This document shows positions 42,333 to 64,000 of a stretch of 64,000 nt of DNA, in pieces (the first letter of the stretch is position 1; each line of letters opens with the position of its first letter). The DNA lies in contig CP083824.1 in assembly GCA_023023105.1 (NCBI GenBank), positions 3,286,001 through 3,350,000 on the forward strand, in the 5' to 3' direction. This DNA comes from Enterobacter ludwigii. GTDB taxonomy: Bacteria > Pseudomonadota > Gammaproteobacteria > Enterobacterales > Enterobacteriaceae. Below the pieces are notes generated by a model. The model did no database searches, was not told the DNA's origin, and saw only the letters and a list, made by a program, of their open reading frames with translations. The position numbers were made by a program, and so were the translations under genes.

Positions 42333-43197
42333 GATTTCCCTCCTGATGCTGACGTTTTTCCTGATTTTCTAAACGCCACTGCACCACACTCTTCAAAAAC
42401 AGGGTCAAAATAGCCATCAGCGTCAGCAACGCTGCGGCAGTAAACGAACCGATGGTGTTGTAATCCTGCTGCAGCAGCTCAATCTGTAGCGGCAGCGACA
42501 GCGTTTCACCGCGAATAGAACCGGAGACGACGGAAACGGCGCCGAACTCACCAATCGCACGGGCGTTGGTCAGCACCACGCCGTAAAGCAGCGCCCAGCG
42601 GATATTCGGTAGCGTCACGCGACGGAACATCTGCCAGCCTGACGCGCCCAGCAGCACCGCCGCTTCGTCTTCGTTACTCCCCTGACTCAACATCACCGGC
42701 ACCAGTTCACGCACCACAAACGGACAGGTCACGAAGATGGTGACCAGCACCATGCCCGGCCAGGCGAACATGATCTGCAGGTTATGCTCATCCAGCCAGC
42801 CGCCCAGCGGGCCGTTGGAGCCGTAAAAGAGCAGGTACACCAGACCCGCCACCACCGGCGACACAGCGAAAGGAATATCCAGCAGGGTCAGCAGCAGCTG
42901 ACGTCCCGGGAAGTTAAAGCGCGTCACCAGCCACGCCAGCAGGGTACCGAACACGAGGTTCACCGGCACGGTGATCAGGGCAATCAGCACGGTCAGCCAG
43001 ATGGCGTGCAGCATATCCGGGTTCGCCAGGTTTTCCAGTGCGGGCATCAGGCCCTTACTGAACGCCTGAACGAAAATATAAATCGTCGGCACGACGAGAA
43101 TGAGGGCGGAAACCAGCACCCCCGCCCCAATCAGAAACCATTTACCCCAGTTGATGCGGGGTGCATCGTATCGCTTCAATTGCGTAACTTCCGCCAT
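42322..43197 (-). CDS. cysW: CysW, sulfate/thiosulfate ABC permease subunit
   Basis: 291 residues with six membrane helices. The coupling EAA loop is [31 protein letters not shown]. It forms the channel with CysU. Its start codon overlaps the cysU stop by one base and its end overlaps cysA by eleven. The charged C-terminal tail ([14 protein letters not shown]) is cytoplasmic. Confidence 0.96.
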   Translation of the reverse strand: MAEVTQLKRYDAPRINWGKWFLIGAGVLVSALILVVPTIYIFVQAFSKGLMPALENLANPDMLHAIWLTVLIALITVPVNLVFGTLLAWLVTRFNFPGRQLLLTLLDIPFAVSPVVAGLVYLLFYGSNGPLGGWLDEHNLQIMFAWPGMVLVTIFVTCPFVVRELVPVMLSQGSNEDEAAVLLGASGWQMFRRVTLPNIRWALLYGVVLTNARAIGEFGAVSVVSGSIRGETLSLPLQIELLQQDYNTIGSFTAAALLTLMAILTLFLKSVVQWRLENQEKRQHQEGNHEH

Positions 43198-44030
43198 CAG
43201 TGACCTACCACACGTCGACCAAAGCGACTTTGCAGAGTGTTAATCGAGTACAGCAGCAGCAGCGAGGCCGCCAGGATCACCGAGGCAATAGCGCTCGCCG
43301 CCGGATAATCAAACTCCTGCAAACGGATGAAAATCATCAGCGAGGTGACTTCTGTTTTCCAGGCAATGTTCCCGGCGATAAAAATCACCGCGCCGAACTC
43401 ACCGAGGCTGCGGGTAAACGACAGCGCGACACCCGCCATCAGCGCCGGAGACAGCTCCGGCAGAACCACCTTGCGGAAGCTCTGCCAGCGCGTGGCGCCC
43501 AGCGTTTCCGCCGCTTCTTCGTATTCCGGACCTAACTCTTCCAGCACCGGCTGCACGGTACGCACCACAAACGGGATGCTGGTAAAGGCCATCGCCACTG
43601 CGATACCGAGCCAGGTGTAGGTCACTTTGATGTCAAATTTCGCCAGCCACTCGCCGTACAGCCCGTTCACGGAGAAGAGCGACGCGAGGGTTAAGCCCGC
43701 CACCGCCGTCGGCAGCGCAAACGGTAAATCCATTAACGCGTCGAGCAACGTACGGCCCGGAAAACGGTAGCGGGTTAAGATCCACGCCATCAGCAGGCCA
43801 AACACGCCGTTAAAAATGGAGGCGACAAATGCCGACAGCAACGTCACTTTATAGGCCGCTACCACTTGCGGGTTGGTGACCACGTCCCAGTACTGCGCCC
43901 AGCTCATCTGAGCAAGCTGCATTACCAGCGCGCTGAGCGGTAACAGCAAAATCAGACAGACGAACAGCAGGCTGGTCCCGAGGCTTAAGGTAAAGCCAGG
44001 CAGCACACGTCTGGAGGAAACTGCAAACAT
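43197..44030 (-). CDS. cysU: CysU (CysT), sulfate/thiosulfate ABC permease subunit
   Basis: 277 residues with six membrane helices. The EAA loop is YEEAAETLGATRWQSFRKVVLPELSPALMAG. Homologous to CysW and forming a heterodimer with it. The start overlaps the cysP stop by one base. E. coli names both cysU and cysT are in use for this gene. Confidence 0.96.
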   Translation of the reverse strand: MFAVSSRRVLPGFTLSLGTSLLFVCLILLLPLSALVMQLAQMSWAQYWDVVTNPQVVAAYKVTLLSAFVASIFNGVFGLLMAWILTRYRFPGRTLLDALMDLPFALPTAVAGLTLASLFSVNGLYGEWLAKFDIKVTYTWLGIAVAMAFTSIPFVVRTVQPVLEELGPEYEEAAETLGATRWQSFRKVVLPELSPALMAGVALSFTRSLGEFGAVIFIAGNIAWKTEVTSLMIFIRLQEFDYPAASAIASVILAASLLLLYSINTLQSRFGRRVVGH

Positions 44031-45043
44031 TACTTACGCCCCGCCGCCAGCAATTTATCTAACTCACCGCCGCTGGCAAAATGCGTTTTCATCACATCAG
44101 GCCAGGAGCCGAAATGGTCTTCCACGCGGAACAGTTCGGTCTGCGGGAATTTATCTTTCAGTTTGTTCATCACATCCGGGTTATTCACGCGGTAGTAATA
44201 ATCGGTAATGACGGTCTGCGCCTGAGGGCTGTACAGATAGTTGAGATAGGCTTTTGCCGCTTTCTCGGTACCGTTCGCCTGCACGTTTTTATCCACCCAT
44301 GCGACCGGGAACTCGGCCAGGATGTTGGTTTTCGGGATAACGACCTCGAAGCCCTGCGCTTCATACTGTTTACGGATGTTATTCACTTCCGATTCAAAGC
44401 TGATCAGCACATCGCCGAGACCACGTTCTGCGAAGGTCGTGGTCGCTCCGCGACCGCCGGTATCAAACACTTCGACGTTTTTCAGGAACTGGGTCATGAA
44501 CTGCTCGGTTTTCGCTTTATCGTTACCGTCAGCCTTGTCCGCTGCACCCCACGCCGCCAGATAGGTGTAACGCGCATTGCCGGAGGTTTTCGGGTTTGGG
44601 AAAATCAGCTTCACGTCAGAACGCACCAGGTCGCTCCAGTCGTGAATATTTTTCGGGTTGCCCTTGCGCACCAGGAAGCCCATGGTGGAGTAGAACGGCG
44701 AGCTGTTGTTCGGCAAACGGCTCTGCCAGTCCGCCGGGATCAGCTTGCCCTTGTCGTGCAGGATCTGCACGTCAGTCACCTGGTTGTAGGTCACCACATC
44801 CGCTTTCAGCCCCTGGAGGATCGCCAGCGCCTGCTTGGACGAACCGGCGTGAGACTGCTTGATGGTCAGCTTATCGCCATTGTTTTCTTTCGCCCACTGC
44901 TGTTCAAACGGTGGATTAAGGGCGGCAAACAGCTCGCGTGAGACGTCATACGAACTGTTTAACAGTTCAGTCGCCTGCGCCTGTGCCACCAGCAGTAAAC
45001 CTGCCAGCGCCAGAGTTCCTTTTTTCAGTACAGTAACGGCCAT
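44030..45043 (-). CDS. cysP: CysP, periplasmic thiosulfate/sulfate-binding protein
   Basis: 337 residues with a signal peptide ([24 protein letters not shown], cut near residue 24-25). The mature protein starts [23 protein letters not shown], and the ligand-binding segments include [30 protein letters not shown] and [16 protein letters not shown]. It delivers thiosulfate and sulfate to CysUWA. First gene of cysPUWAM-pdxK. AAGGGTG lies before the ATG; the leader holds a perfect palindrome. Confidence 0.96.
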   Translation of the reverse strand: MAVTVLKKGTLALAGLLLVAQAQATELLNSSYDVSRELFAALNPPFEQQWAKENNGDKLTIKQSHAGSSKQALAILQGLKADVVTYNQVTDVQILHDKGKLIPADWQSRLPNNSSPFYSTMGFLVRKGNPKNIHDWSDLVRSDVKLIFPNPKTSGNARYTYLAAWGAADKADGNDKAKTEQFMTQFLKNVEVFDTGGRGATTTFAERGLGDVLISFESEVNNIRKQYEAQGFEVVIPKTNILAEFPVAWVDKNVQANGTEKAAKAYLNYLYSPQAQTVITDYYYRVNNPDVMNKLKDKFPQTELFRVEDHFGSWPDVMKTHFASGGELDKLLAAGRK

Positions 45044-45063
45044 TGCGCACCCTTATAAATGTG

Positions 45064-45082
45064 ATGACTATCTTATAGTCAT
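45064..45082 (-). promoter_or_regulatory. palindrome in the cysP leader/promoter
   Basis: ATGACTAT-CTT-ATAGTCAT, a perfect 8-bp inverted repeat with a three-base centre, 21 bp upstream of the cysP start codon. It could be an mRNA hairpin or part of the CysB-controlled promoter; the surrounding 45083-45130 is A/T-rich. Confidence 0.45.
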
Positions 45083-45173
45083 AATATTTATAACGAGGAC
45101 GAAAGGAGTAACGGTTTTATATACCGTTTGGTGATTTAGAAGCAGAAAAGGGAATAAGGGTGCGGGAGAAATT

Positions 45174-45205
45174 GCCGGGTGGCGCTAACGCTTACCCGGC
45201 CTACG
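45174..45205. repeat. single REP element between cysP and yfeX
   Basis: GCCGGGTGGCGCTAACGCTT followed by ACCCGGCCTACG. One unit, 15 bases after the yfeX stop. In E. coli ucpA lies in this interval; it is absent here. Confidence 0.75.
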
Positions 45206-45219
45206 CGTGGAGAGCGGTT

Positions 45220-46146
<927 letters not shown>

Positions 46147-46211
46147 TCAGCGTGGCATTGATGGCGGCTATTATACCCTGAATTCAGCGAGGCGGTTTGT
46201 TCCGGCGCAAA

Positions 46212-46787
46212 TTACTGCTTCCAGATAATTTTGCTCACTTTCCAGTTCTTCAGCGTGTCGTCAGACGGCATCAATCCTTCCGGACCGCTCCAGGTTCCAG
46301 TGAAGACGTAACTGATGTGCTGGCTACCCTCAGCTTTACATTCCACAGCCACGCCATCGTCAGAAGAGGCGTTTGCACAGTTGCCGAAGGCCTGTTTATA
46401 GAGATCGCTAAACGGTGTACCGACCTTCACCCCACTTGCCGTGGGAATCGCGTCATCCAGCACCGCAATGCGGTTCACCGTGCCTTTATCACCGTTAATC
46501 ACCAGCGCCAGCTTGTCGCCCTTCAGCGCTTCGTAATAGCGAACAATATTGCCATTCTCCGTTTTCATGCCGCTGCGCAGGCGGTAATCGCTGCTGAGCG
46601 CATCCTGAATAGCATTTTGGTCCAGCGCCGTTGCGGCGGTAATTTTTCCTACGCCCTGCTCGGTCACTTCCGTTGATGAGCCAAACCAGTTCCACGGATA
46701 CGCAGCGGACCAGTTAATGGATGAGAGCGTTGAACACCCGGTTAACGCCAGCGGGAGAGCGCATAAAAGTAAACGCAGCGATTTCAT
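46212..46787 (-). CDS. yfeY: YfeY, sigma-E-regulated lipoprotein (DUF1131)
   Basis: 191 residues. Lipoprotein signal peptide with lipobox LALTGC-S, Cys18 as the lipidated residue; Ser at +2 predicts the outer membrane. The rest (EQGVGKITAATALDQNAIQD, LRSGMKTENGNIVRYYEA) is the DUF1131 domain. Function is unknown. In E. coli it belongs to the sigma-E envelope-stress regulon, and a matching promoter lies upstream here. Confidence 0.93.
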   Translation of the reverse strand: MKSLRLLLCALPLALTGCSTLSSINWSAAYPWNWFGSSTEVTEQGVGKITAATALDQNAIQDALSSDYRLRSGMKTENGNIVRYYEALKGDKLALVINGDKGTVNRIAVLDDAIPTASGVKVGTPFSDLYKQAFGNCANASSDDGVAVECKAEGSQHISYVFTGTWSGPEGLMPSDDTLKNWKVSKIIWKQ

Positions 46788-46819
46788 TGAAACGTCCTTA
46801 CTTGTTAAATCAACGCTTG

Positions 46820-46847
46820 TTGGAGTGCGACATCGGCAAAAAGTGCC
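46820..46847 (-). promoter_or_regulatory. sigma-E-type promoter of yfeY
   Basis: On the minus strand GGCACTT (46847-46841), a 16-base spacer, then TCCAA (46824-46820), against the consensus GGAACTT-N16-TCTRA. It gives a leader of about 25 bases to the yfeY start codon. It overlaps the region just after the yfeZ stop. Confidence 0.6.
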
Positions 46848-46850
46848 GTA

Positions 46851-47300
46851 TTAATCATCCTGATGCGTAAAACAGGCGCGAAGACGCGGGTTGGTCAGCA
46901 GCCACAGCAGCGCCACAATATCGGCAACCACCAGCGCAACGCCGATACCCGTAAGCGGTTCACCGTACCACCAGAGTACCGGTTGCCAGCAGAGCAGCAC
47001 GATCTGGGCAAAGATCAATAGCCAGCGAAGCGCGCGCCACAAACGAGGGAGCGTATGCCGTCGTCCGCTGCACAAAAAAGCCACTACCGCTGGTACGCCC
47101 GGCAATAAGCCAAGCCAGAACGCATCGTGATCGGGGTAAAAAAGGTTTAGCAGCGTGTCGCCCTGCCCGCGCGACGCGCCGGCCATCACAAACAGCACCC
47201 AGGTGCGGGCCTGGAGCAGCAGAACGCACCAGAATAAAAAGGGCAGCCTGACGCGGCCCTGCGCGTCATAATCTGCCGGATGGATCTCAGTACTCTTCAT
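46851..47300 (-). CDS. yfeZ: YfeZ, DUF2919 inner-membrane protein
   Basis: 149 residues with four membrane helices (about 20-42, 64-82, 90-110 and 115-135). It starts [20 protein letters not shown], the family's N-terminus. Function is unknown. Its start overlaps the end of ypeA by 14 bases, so the two are co-translated. Confidence 0.9.
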   Translation of the reverse strand: MKSTEIHPADYDAQGRVRLPFLFWCVLLLQARTWVLFVMAGASRGQGDTLLNLFYPDHDAFWLGLLPGVPAVVAFLCSGRRHTLPRLWRALRWLLIFAQIVLLCWQPVLWWYGEPLTGIGVALVVADIVALLWLLTNPRLRACFTHQDD

Positions 47301-47712
47301 CTTCGATCAGACGTTTTCCTAAACTCAAGACGTCAGAATGCTCATAGCCCAGACGCTCATACATGCCCAGTACGACGTCGTTATCTTCCCGCACCATGAT
47401 CTGAATTTTCGGGCAACCGCGGGCAATGAGCTTTTTCTCAAGACGATTAAGCAATGCATTGGCGATGCCACGACCACGGTACTCAGGGTGCACGCCCAGA
47501 TAATAGGCCGACCCGCGATGACCGTCGTAACCGCCCATTACCGTCCCCACCACCTCGCCGTTCACTTCCGCGACCAGAAACAGACTGACATCGTGATTCA
47601 CCTTCCGCTCGATATCCATTTCCGGATCGTTCCACGGACGCAGCAGATCGCAGCGTTCCCAAAGGGTGATCACCTCTTCGAAATCTTCCTGGCGAAAAAC
47701 GCGTATCTCCAT
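47287..47712 (-). CDS. ypeA: YpeA, GNAT-family acetyltransferase
   Basis: 141 residues from ATG 47712, as in E. coli; an in-frame start at 47775 would add 21 residues that the family lacks. The GNAT fold has the acetyl-CoA motif [19 protein letters not shown] and the C-terminal [12 protein letters not shown]. The substrate is unknown; in E. coli YpeA is reported as a minor protein-lysine acetyltransferase. Confidence 0.92.
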   Translation of the reverse strand: MEIRVFRQEDFEEVITLWERCDLLRPWNDPEMDIERKVNHDVSLFLVAEVNGEVVGTVMGGYDGHRGSAYYLGVHPEYRGRGIANALLNRLEKKLIARGCPKIQIMVREDNDVVLGMYERLGYEHSDVLSLGKRLIEDEEY

Positions 47713-47924
47713 GGTATTAACCGCCTTTTCGGGTTTAAAAACAGTGATTATGGCGTGAACCTCTCGTTTAGCCAATAACCGGGGAAAATCTCACCAAAAT
47801 TTGGCATAATGTCACTTTGTCACGTATTGAAATGAAAAGTAAAACAATTGCCAATAAGGACTGTCGTAACGCTAATCACGATACGATATAACACCAGGAC
47901 TCCAATTTTTACAATTCAGGCCGC

Positions 47925-49699
<1,775 letters not shown>

Positions 49700-49718
49700 C
49701 TGCCGGATGGCGCTGCGA

Positions 49719-51998
49719 TTAAAGAGGCTGCGTCTGCGCCTCAACCACCGCCAGCGCCACCATATTCACGATACGACGCACGGAGGCAATCGGTGTTAAC
49801 ACATGCACCGGTTTCGCCACCCCCATCAGTACTGGCCCTACGGTCACACCTTCAGAACTGGAGACGCGCAGCAGGTTATAGCTGATACGCGCCGCTTCCA
49901 CGTTCGGCATAATCAATATGTTCGCCGATCCTTTCAGCGGACTGTCCGGCATACGTTCGTTACGGATGCTCTCCACCAGCGCGGCATCGCCGTGCATTTC
50001 CCCGTCAATCATCAGCTCCGGTGCACGCTCGCGCACCAGCTCCAGCGTCTGACGCATTTTGCAGGCCGCCGCAGATTTGGACGAACCAAAGTTAGAGTGC
50101 GACAGCAGTGCCACCTTCGGCTCAATACCAAAGCGACGCACGGTTTCCGCCGCCATCACGGTGATTTCCGCCAGTTCGTCCGGGGTTGGGTCATCGTTAA
50201 CGTAAGTATCGGCAATAAAGGTGTTGCCGCTTGGCAGCAGCAGCGCGTTCATCGCCCCGGCGGTATGAACGCCATCGCGATAGCCGAAGATCTCCTGCAC
50301 CACGCTGAAGTGTTCGTGGTAGTCACCAACGGTACCGCAGATCAACGCATCGGCTTCACCACGATGGACCATGATCGCGCCGATCACCGTCGTGTTGCTG
50401 ATCACCGCTTTCTGCGCCTGTTCCTGGGTGATCCCGCGACGTTTCATGATCGCGTAGTATTCGCTCCAGTACTCTTTGAAGCGCGGATCGGATTCGTTGT
50501 TAACGATCTCGAAGTCGACGCCCGGCTTAATCTGCAGACCCAGCTTCTGGATGCGCATCTCGATAACGCTCGGACGACCAATCAGGATCGGCTTCGCCAG
50601 ACCTAAGGTGATCAGCTCCTGGGTGGCGTGCAGCACGCGAGCCTCTTCCCCTTCCGCCAGCACCACGCGCTTCGCGTCGGCGCGCGCCTGAGAGAAGATC
50701 GGCTTCATGAACAGGTTGGTTTTATAGACAAACTCGGTGAGCTTATCGACGTAGGCGTCGAAGTCCTGAATCGGGCGCGTCGCCACGCCGGAGTCCATCG
50801 CCGCTTTAGCTACCGCTGGGGCAATCTTAACAATCAGACGCGGGTCAAATGGTTTTGGAATGATGTAATCCGGGCCAAAGCTCAGATCCTGGTCGCCATA
50901 GGCGGAGGCAACCACTTCACTTTGCTCGGCGTGCGCCAGCTCCGCGATAGCGTGAACCGCGGCAAGCTTCATCTCTTCGTTGATTGCCGTCGCGCCAACG
51001 TCCAGCGCGCCACGGAAAATGAACGGGAAGCAGAGCACGTTGTTCACCTGATTAGGGTAGTCGGAACGACCAGTACAGATGATGGCATCTTCACGCACCG
51101 CTTTCGCCAGCGGCGGCAGAATTTCCGGCTCCGGGTTAGCCAGCGCGAGAATCATTGGCGCGCGCGCCATCTTCTTCACCATCTCCTGGGTCAGCACTTT
51201 CGGGCCTGAACAGCCGAGGAAGATATCCGCGCCATCAATGACGTCCTCAAGCGTGCGTTTACCGTCGTCTTCAACCGCATATGCCGCTTTGGTTTCCGCC
51301 ATGTTTGGCTCGCGGCCTTTATAGATAACGCCTTTGGAATCACAGACCACAATGTTGTGCTTCTGCATACCCAGCGCCACCAGCAGGTTCATACAGGCGA
51401 TGGCCGCAGCTCCCGCACCGGAAACTACCATGCGCACGTCAGAGAGATTTTTCTCCACCACGCGCAAACCGTTCAGAATCGCAGCGGTACTGATAATCGC
51501 AGTACCGTGCTGGTCATCATGGAACACGGGAATGTTCATACGCTCGCGCAGCTTCTGCTCGATATAGAAACATTCCGGCGCTTTGATGTCTTCCAGGTTG
51601 ATACCGCCGAAGGTCGGCTCCAGCGCAGCCACCACGTTGATGAATTTATCGGGATCGAGTTCATCCACCTCGATATCAAACACGTCGATACCGGCGAATT
51701 TCTTGAACAGAACACCCTTCCCTTCCATCACGGGTTTACCCGCCAGCGCACCAATGTTGCCAAGACCTAATACCGCCGTGCCGTTAGAGATCACGGCAAC
51801 AAGGTTGCCACGCGCGGTATATTTGTAGGCCGCCAGCGGATCTTTTTCGATTTCCAGACACGGTGCAGCAACGCCCGGCGAATAGGCCAGCGCCAGATCG
51901 CGCTGCGTTGCCAGTGGCTTCGTGGGGGAAACCTGGATTTTACCCGGGACAGGGAACTCGTGAAAATCGAGGGCACTCTGTTTTAACTGCTCATCCAT
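49719..51998 (-). CDS. maeB: NADP-dependent malic enzyme MaeB (with phosphotransacetylase-like domain)
   Basis: 759 residues. The N-terminal 420 residues are the malic enzyme: Tyr in [13 protein letters not shown], the metal site [12 protein letters not shown] with [10 protein letters not shown], and the NADP site [16 protein letters not shown]. The C-terminal 320 residues resemble phosphotransacetylase ([16 protein letters not shown]) but act as a regulatory domain that binds acetyl-CoA. It makes pyruvate, CO2 and NADPH from malate. Confidence 0.96.
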   Translation of the reverse strand: MDEQLKQSALDFHEFPVPGKIQVSPTKPLATQRDLALAYSPGVAAPCLEIEKDPLAAYKYTARGNLVAVISNGTAVLGLGNIGALAGKPVMEGKGVLFKKFAGIDVFDIEVDELDPDKFINVVAALEPTFGGINLEDIKAPECFYIEQKLRERMNIPVFHDDQHGTAIISTAAILNGLRVVEKNLSDVRMVVSGAGAAAIACMNLLVALGMQKHNIVVCDSKGVIYKGREPNMAETKAAYAVEDDGKRTLEDVIDGADIFLGCSGPKVLTQEMVKKMARAPMILALANPEPEILPPLAKAVREDAIICTGRSDYPNQVNNVLCFPFIFRGALDVGATAINEEMKLAAVHAIAELAHAEQSEVVASAYGDQDLSFGPDYIIPKPFDPRLIVKIAPAVAKAAMDSGVATRPIQDFDAYVDKLTEFVYKTNLFMKPIFSQARADAKRVVLAEGEEARVLHATQELITLGLAKPILIGRPSVIEMRIQKLGLQIKPGVDFEIVNNESDPRFKEYWSEYYAIMKRRGITQEQAQKAVISNTTVIGAIMVHRGEADALICGTVGDYHEHFSVVQEIFGYRDGVHTAGAMNALLLPSGNTFIADTYVNDDPTPDELAEITVMAAETVRRFGIEPKVALLSHSNFGSSKSAAACKMRQTLELVRERAPELMIDGEMHGDAALVESIRNERMPDSPLKGSANILIMPNVEAARISYNLLRVSSSEGVTVGPVLMGVAKPVHVLTPIASVRRIVNMVALAVVEAQTQPL

Positions 51999-52196
51999 CT
52001 TCTTTTTCCTTTCACGTATCGGTCAAAAGGGTGACGTAAGCGATCCTGTTGCACACCCTGGTGTGCCGCCTAGTATCGCCGCAGGCCGCCACATAAACTT
52101 TGAAGGCTGCCAAACTCTCACCATCACACATTAAAAATTGTTATCAATTTATAACAGCCATGTTACCCGTCTCAAAAGCAATGCCGCCCCCGTCTG

Positions 52197-52203
52197 CTAT
52201 GCT
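52197..52203 (+). promoter_or_regulatory. sigma-S-type -10 of talA
   Basis: CTATGCT with a preceding TG (TCTGCTATGCTT), close to the sigma-S extended -10 (KCTAYRCTTAA). It lies about 80 bases before the talA ATG. talA and tktB are sigma-S-dependent in E. coli. Confidence 0.6.
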
Positions 52204-52287
52204 TTTTTGTTAAGTCCATCATGATTTTTCCAGAAGTGTGAACTAACGCACTCATCTAACTCTTTTATTTTCAAGGAGTAATTATTT

Positions 52288-53238
52288 ATGAATCAGTTAG
52301 ACGGCATCAAACAATTCACCACCGTGGTCGCAGACAGCGGCGATATCGAGTCGATTCGCCACTATCAGCCGGAGGATGCGACCACCAACCCTTCGCTACT
52401 GCTTAAAGCCGCCGGGCTTGCGCATTTTAGTCATCTGATTGATGACGCCATTGCCTACGGTAAACAGCGCGGGAAAACCCAGGAGCAGCAGGTCACCGAA
52501 GCCAGCGACAAGCTGGCCGTTAATTTTGGTGCAGAAATTCTTAAAAGCATCCCCGGACGCGTCTCGACCGAAGTCGACGCCCGCCTCTCTTTCGATAAAG
52601 AAAAGAGTATTCACAAGGCTCGCCGTCTGGTTGAACTCTACCAGGAACAGGGGATCGATAAATCTCGCATCCTGATCAAACTGGCGTCGACGTGGGAAGG
52701 TATTCGTGCGGCGGAAGTGCTGGAAAAAGAGGGTATCCACTGCAACCTGACGCTGCTGTTCTCGTTTGCTCAGGCACGCGCCTGTGCCGAAGCGGGGGTG
52801 TTCCTCGTCTCGCCATTTGTCGGACGCATCTACGACTGGTATCAGGCAAAACAGCCGATGGATCCGTACGTGGTCGATGAGGATCCGGGCGTGAAATCGG
52901 TTCGTAATATCTATGATTACTTTAAACAGCACCGCTACGACACTATCGTGATGGGTGCCAGCTTCCGCCGTACCGAGCAGATCCTCGCCCTGGCAGGCTG
53001 CGACCGCCTGACCATTTCCCCTAATCTGCTCAAAGAGCTGCAGGACAAAGAAGAGACGGTGATCCGCAAGCTGGTGCCCACCTCTACCGTCTTGCCAAAA
53101 CCGAAAGCCATGACCGAAGCCGAGTTCCGCTGGGAACATAATCAGGACGCCATGGCCGTAGAAAAACTGGCGGAAGGTATCCGCCTGTTCGCCGTCGATC
53201 AGCGCAAACTTGAAGACCTTCTCGCCGCCAAACTTTAA
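52288..53238 (+). CDS. talA: Transaldolase A
   Basis: 316 residues. The Schiff-base Lys is in [20 protein letters not shown] (near residue 131), with Asp in [16 protein letters not shown]. It moves dihydroxyacetone units in the pentose-phosphate pathway. A good AAGGAG site precedes ATG 52288. It is co-transcribed with tktB 19 bases downstream. This is the stationary-phase isozyme; TalB is elsewhere. Confidence 0.96.
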   Translation: MNQLDGIKQFTTVVADSGDIESIRHYQPEDATTNPSLLLKAAGLAHFSHLIDDAIAYGKQRGKTQEQQVTEASDKLAVNFGAEILKSIPGRVSTEVDARLSFDKEKSIHKARRLVELYQEQGIDKSRILIKLASTWEGIRAAEVLEKEGIHCNLTLLFSFAQARACAEAGVFLVSPFVGRIYDWYQAKQPMDPYVVDEDPGVKSVRNIYDYFKQHRYDTIVMGASFRRTEQILALAGCDRLTISPNLLKELQDKEETVIRKLVPTSTVLPKPKAMTEAEFRWEHNQDAMAVEKLAEGIRLFAVDQRKLEDLLAAKL

Positions 53239-53257
53239 CCTTGCCACGGAGTGAACT

Positions 53258-55246
53258 ATGTCCCGTAAAGAGCTAGCCAATGCCATTCGCGCCCTCAGCA
53301 TGGATGCCGTGCAGAAAGCCAATTCCGGCCACCCTGGCGCGCCTATGGGCATGGCTGATATTGCCGAAGTATTGTGGAACGACTTCCTGAAGCACAACCC
53401 CAACGACCCCACCTGGTACGATCGCGACCGTTTTATTCTCTCCAACGGCCACGCCTCAATGCTGCTCTACAGCCTGCTGCACCTCTCCGGCTACGATCTG
53501 CCGCTTGAGGAGCTGAAAAACTTCCGCCAACTGCACTCCAAAACGCCGGGGCACCCGGAGATTGGCTATACGCCAGGGGTGGAGACCACCACCGGACCGC
53601 TCGGTCAGGGGCTGGCGAATGCAGTCGGGCTGGCGATTGCCGAGCGTACGCTGGGCGCGCAGTTTAATCAGCCGGGGCATGACATCGTTGACCATTACAC
53701 CTACGTGTTTATGGGTGACGGCTGCCTGATGGAGGGGATTTCCCACGAGGTCTGCTCCCTGGCGGGCACGCTGGGGCTCGGCAAGCTGATTGGCTTCTAC
53801 GATCACAACGGCATCTCCATCGACGGGGAAACCAAAGGCTGGTTCACCGACGACACGGCGAAACGCTTCGAAGCCTACCACTGGCACGTGGTACATGAGA
53901 TCGACGGGCACGATCCTGAGGCAGTGAAAAAAGCGATTCAGGAAGCGCAGAGCGTGAAGGACAAACCGTCGCTGATTATCTGCCGCACGGTTATCGGCTT
54001 CGGCTCGCCAAACAAAGCAGGTAAAGAGGAGGCGCACGGCGCGGCGCTGGGTGAAGAGGAAGTGGCGTTAACCCGACAAAAACTGGGCTGGAAATACCCG
54101 CCGTTCGAAATCCCAAAAGAGATCTACAAAGCATGGGATGCCCGAGAAACCGGTGAAAAGGCACAGCAGTCCTGGAACGAGAAGTTCTCCGCTTACAAAA
54201 AAGCGCACCCGGACCTGGCCGCCGAGTTTTCCCGCCGCATGAGCGGCGGTCTGCCGGAAGACTGGGACGATAAAACCCAGGCGCTGATTGAAAACCTGCA
54301 GGCTAACCCGGCGAAAATCGCCACCCGTAAGGCGTCTCAAAATACGCTCAATGCCATTGGGCCTATCCTGCCCGAACTGCTCGGTGGTTCAGCGGACCTG
54401 GCACCCAGTAACCTGACGATCTGGTCTGGCTCGAAATCACTGAAAGAGGACATCGCCGGGAACTACATTCACTACGGCGTGCGCGAATTCGGAATGACCG
54501 CCATTGCCAACGGCATCGCCCATCACGGCGGCTTCGTGCCCTACACCGCCACCTTCCTGATGTTTGTCGAGTATGCCCGTAACGCGGCGCGCATGGCGGC
54601 CCTCATGAAGGCGCGACAGATTATGGTCTATACCCATGACTCAATTGGTCTGGGAGAAGACGGACCAACGCACCAGGCGGTGGAACAACTGGCAAGCCTG
54701 CGCTTAACGCCGAACTTCAGCACCTGGCGTCCGTGCGATCAGGTGGAAGCGGCGGTCGGCTGGAAGCTGGCAGTGGAACGTCATACTGGCCCGACAGCGC
54801 TGATCCTGTCACGCCAGAACCTGGCGCAAATTGAGCGTACCCCGGAGCAGGTGAAAAACATCGCCCGCGGCGGCTACATCCTGAAAGACAGCGGCGGTAA
54901 ACCGGACGTGATCCTGATTGCGACCGGTTCAGAGGTGGAAATCACGGTGAAAGCCGCCGAGAAGCTGACCGCCGAAGGTCATGCGGTGCGCGTGGTTTCA
55001 TTGCCATCAACGGATATCTTTGACGCCCAGGATGAAGCGTACCGGGAAGCGGTTCTGCCATCAAACGTTGCGGCTCGCGTAGCGGTAGAGGCGGGTATTG
55101 CAGACTACTGGTACAAATACGTGGGACTGAAGGGGGCAATTGTCGGGATGCACGGATACGGTGAATCGGCGCCTGCCGATAAGCTGTTCCCGTATTTCGG
55201 CTTTACCGTTGAGAACGTGGTTGAGAAGGCGTTGAGCGTGATCTAG
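53258..55246 (+). CDS. tktB: Transketolase 2
   Basis: 662 residues, about five fewer than E. coli TktB at the C-terminus (ends [10 protein letters not shown]). The ThDP motif is [32 protein letters not shown] (GDG to N); substrate-binding His residues are in [12 protein letters not shown] and SNGHASML, and the acidic activator in [15 protein letters not shown]. It transfers two-carbon units with TalA in the non-oxidative pentose-phosphate pathway. A REP pair follows. Confidence 0.96.
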   Translation: MSRKELANAIRALSMDAVQKANSGHPGAPMGMADIAEVLWNDFLKHNPNDPTWYDRDRFILSNGHASMLLYSLLHLSGYDLPLEELKNFRQLHSKTPGHPEIGYTPGVETTTGPLGQGLANAVGLAIAERTLGAQFNQPGHDIVDHYTYVFMGDGCLMEGISHEVCSLAGTLGLGKLIGFYDHNGISIDGETKGWFTDDTAKRFEAYHWHVVHEIDGHDPEAVKKAIQEAQSVKDKPSLIICRTVIGFGSPNKAGKEEAHGAALGEEEVALTRQKLGWKYPPFEIPKEIYKAWDARETGEKAQQSWNEKFSAYKKAHPDLAAEFSRRMSGGLPEDWDDKTQALIENLQANPAKIATRKASQNTLNAIGPILPELLGGSADLAPSNLTIWSGSKSLKEDIAGNYIHYGVREFGMTAIANGIAHHGGFVPYTATFLMFVEYARNAARMAALMKARQIMVYTHDSIGLGEDGPTHQAVEQLASLRLTPNFSTWRPCDQVEAAVGWKLAVERHTGPTALILSRQNLAQIERTPEQVKNIARGGYILKDSGGKPDVILIATGSEVEITVKAAEKLTAEGHAVRVVSLPSTDIFDAQDEAYREAVLPSNVAARVAVEAGIADYWYKYVGLKGAIVGMHGYGESAPADKLFPYFGFTVENVVEKALSVI

Positions 55247-55258
55247 TGCGGCCTGCGT

Positions 55259-55332
55259 GCCCGGTGGCGCTACGCTTACCGGGCCTACATGGTCCGAAAC
55301 ATAGGCCGGGTAAAGCATAGCCGCCACCCGGC
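55259..55332. repeat. REP pair (BIME) between tktB and ygjH
   Basis: Two facing REP units: GCCCGGTGGCGCTACGCTTA then CCGGGCCTACA, and ATAGGCCGGGTAAAGC then GCCACCCGGC, then CTTTTT. It lies exactly at the junction where the local gene order departs from E. coli. Confidence 0.85.
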
Positions 55333-55336
55333 TTTT

Positions 55337-55678
<342 letters not shown>

Positions 55679-55696
55679 TTAGTAAAATTTTACTAA
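55679..55696. promoter_or_regulatory. EbgR-type operator 1 (ygjH-proximal)
   Basis: TTAGTAAAATTTTACTAA is a perfect 18-bp palindrome, 10 bp before the ygjH start codon (overlapping its ribosome site region) and about 110 bp before ebgR. Confidence 0.65.
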
Positions 55697-55736
55697 ATAT
55701 TAGCACGATATTTGTGGGAGGCAACACGCAGGATAT

Positions 55737-56790
<1,054 letters not shown>

Positions 56791-56810
56791 TTTCCCCTCT
56801 TCAAACACAC

Positions 56811-56834
56811 AGCCGGGCATGCCCGGCTTTTTTT
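56811..56834 (+). terminator. ebgR terminator
   Basis: Stem AGCCGGGC/GCCCGGCT followed by a run of seven T. Confidence 0.85.
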
Positions 56835-56852
56835 ATTTCGTGATCGAGTTAA

Positions 56853-60466
<3,614 letters not shown>

Positions 60467-60474
60467 AAATGTGA

Positions 60475-64000
<3,526 letters not shown>

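Noticed and set aside
49705..49720. REP element between hemF and maeB
   Set aside because: Only one arm (GCCGGATGGCGCTGCG) is present, without the matching second arm.

Overview
The window is about 64 kb of enterobacterial chromosome. It most likely comes from the Enterobacter cloacae complex. Almost every gene aligns with the E. coli K-12 lpxP-to-tktB backbone. It carries ipdC (indolepyruvate decarboxylase), a gene typical of Enterobacter, and it lacks several blocks E. coli has here (eut operon, ucpA, yfeK/yfeS, yfeN). All comparisons to other genomes are from memory; no search was run.

Region 1 (1-4382) is the end of a CP4-type genomic island: a cut WYL regulator, a small secreted protein, a small membrane protein, a DUF932 protein, YkfF, an ArdB-type antirestriction protein, a RadC-like JAMM protein, a DUF987 protein and a CbeA/CbtA-type toxin-antitoxin pair. 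It ends in direct repeats and a decayed copy of what looks like the 3' end of tRNA-Arg(CCU) (argW), probably the distal attachment site. An unrecognised gene (4472-5101, minus) lies just outside.

Region 2 (5436-21733) holds lpxP (TTG start), ypdK, alaC, the pyruvate two-component system ypdAB, glk, yfeO, ipdC divergent from an aldo/keto reductase (TyrR-type sites between them), ypeC, mntH (MntR and Fur sites), nupC (CRP sites) and pdeA.

Region 3 (21876-25374) is a stable-RNA block: two tRNA-Ala(GGC), yfeCD, gltX, three tRNA-Val(UAC) and one tRNA-Lys(UUU). A second copy of the tRNA-Lys tail plus its terminator follows.

Region 4 (25378-39364) holds xapRBA, a FlxA-like gene with a sigma-28-type promoter, yfeR/yfeH, ypeB-ligA, zipA, cysZ, cysK and ptsHI-crr.

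Region 5 (39367-55246) holds the sulfate/thiosulfate operon cysPUWAM with pdxK joined to its end, yfeX, yfeY (sigma-E-type promoter), yfeZ, ypeA, amiA-hemF, maeB (directly after hemF, no eut) and talA-tktB (sigma-S-type -10).

Region 6 (55259-64000) is the block ygjH-ebgR-ebgA-ebgC-ygjI-ygjJ-ygjK, which in E. coli K-12 lies far from tktB. It carries a set of palindromic EbgR-type operators. Putting together its outer-membrane-like protein, periplasmic GH63 glucosidase, amino-acid-type permease and cytoplasmic beta-galactosidase, I propose it degrades a glucosyl-galactosyl-amino compound. Collagen's Glc-Gal-hydroxylysine is the leading candidate. This is the most interesting idea in the window.
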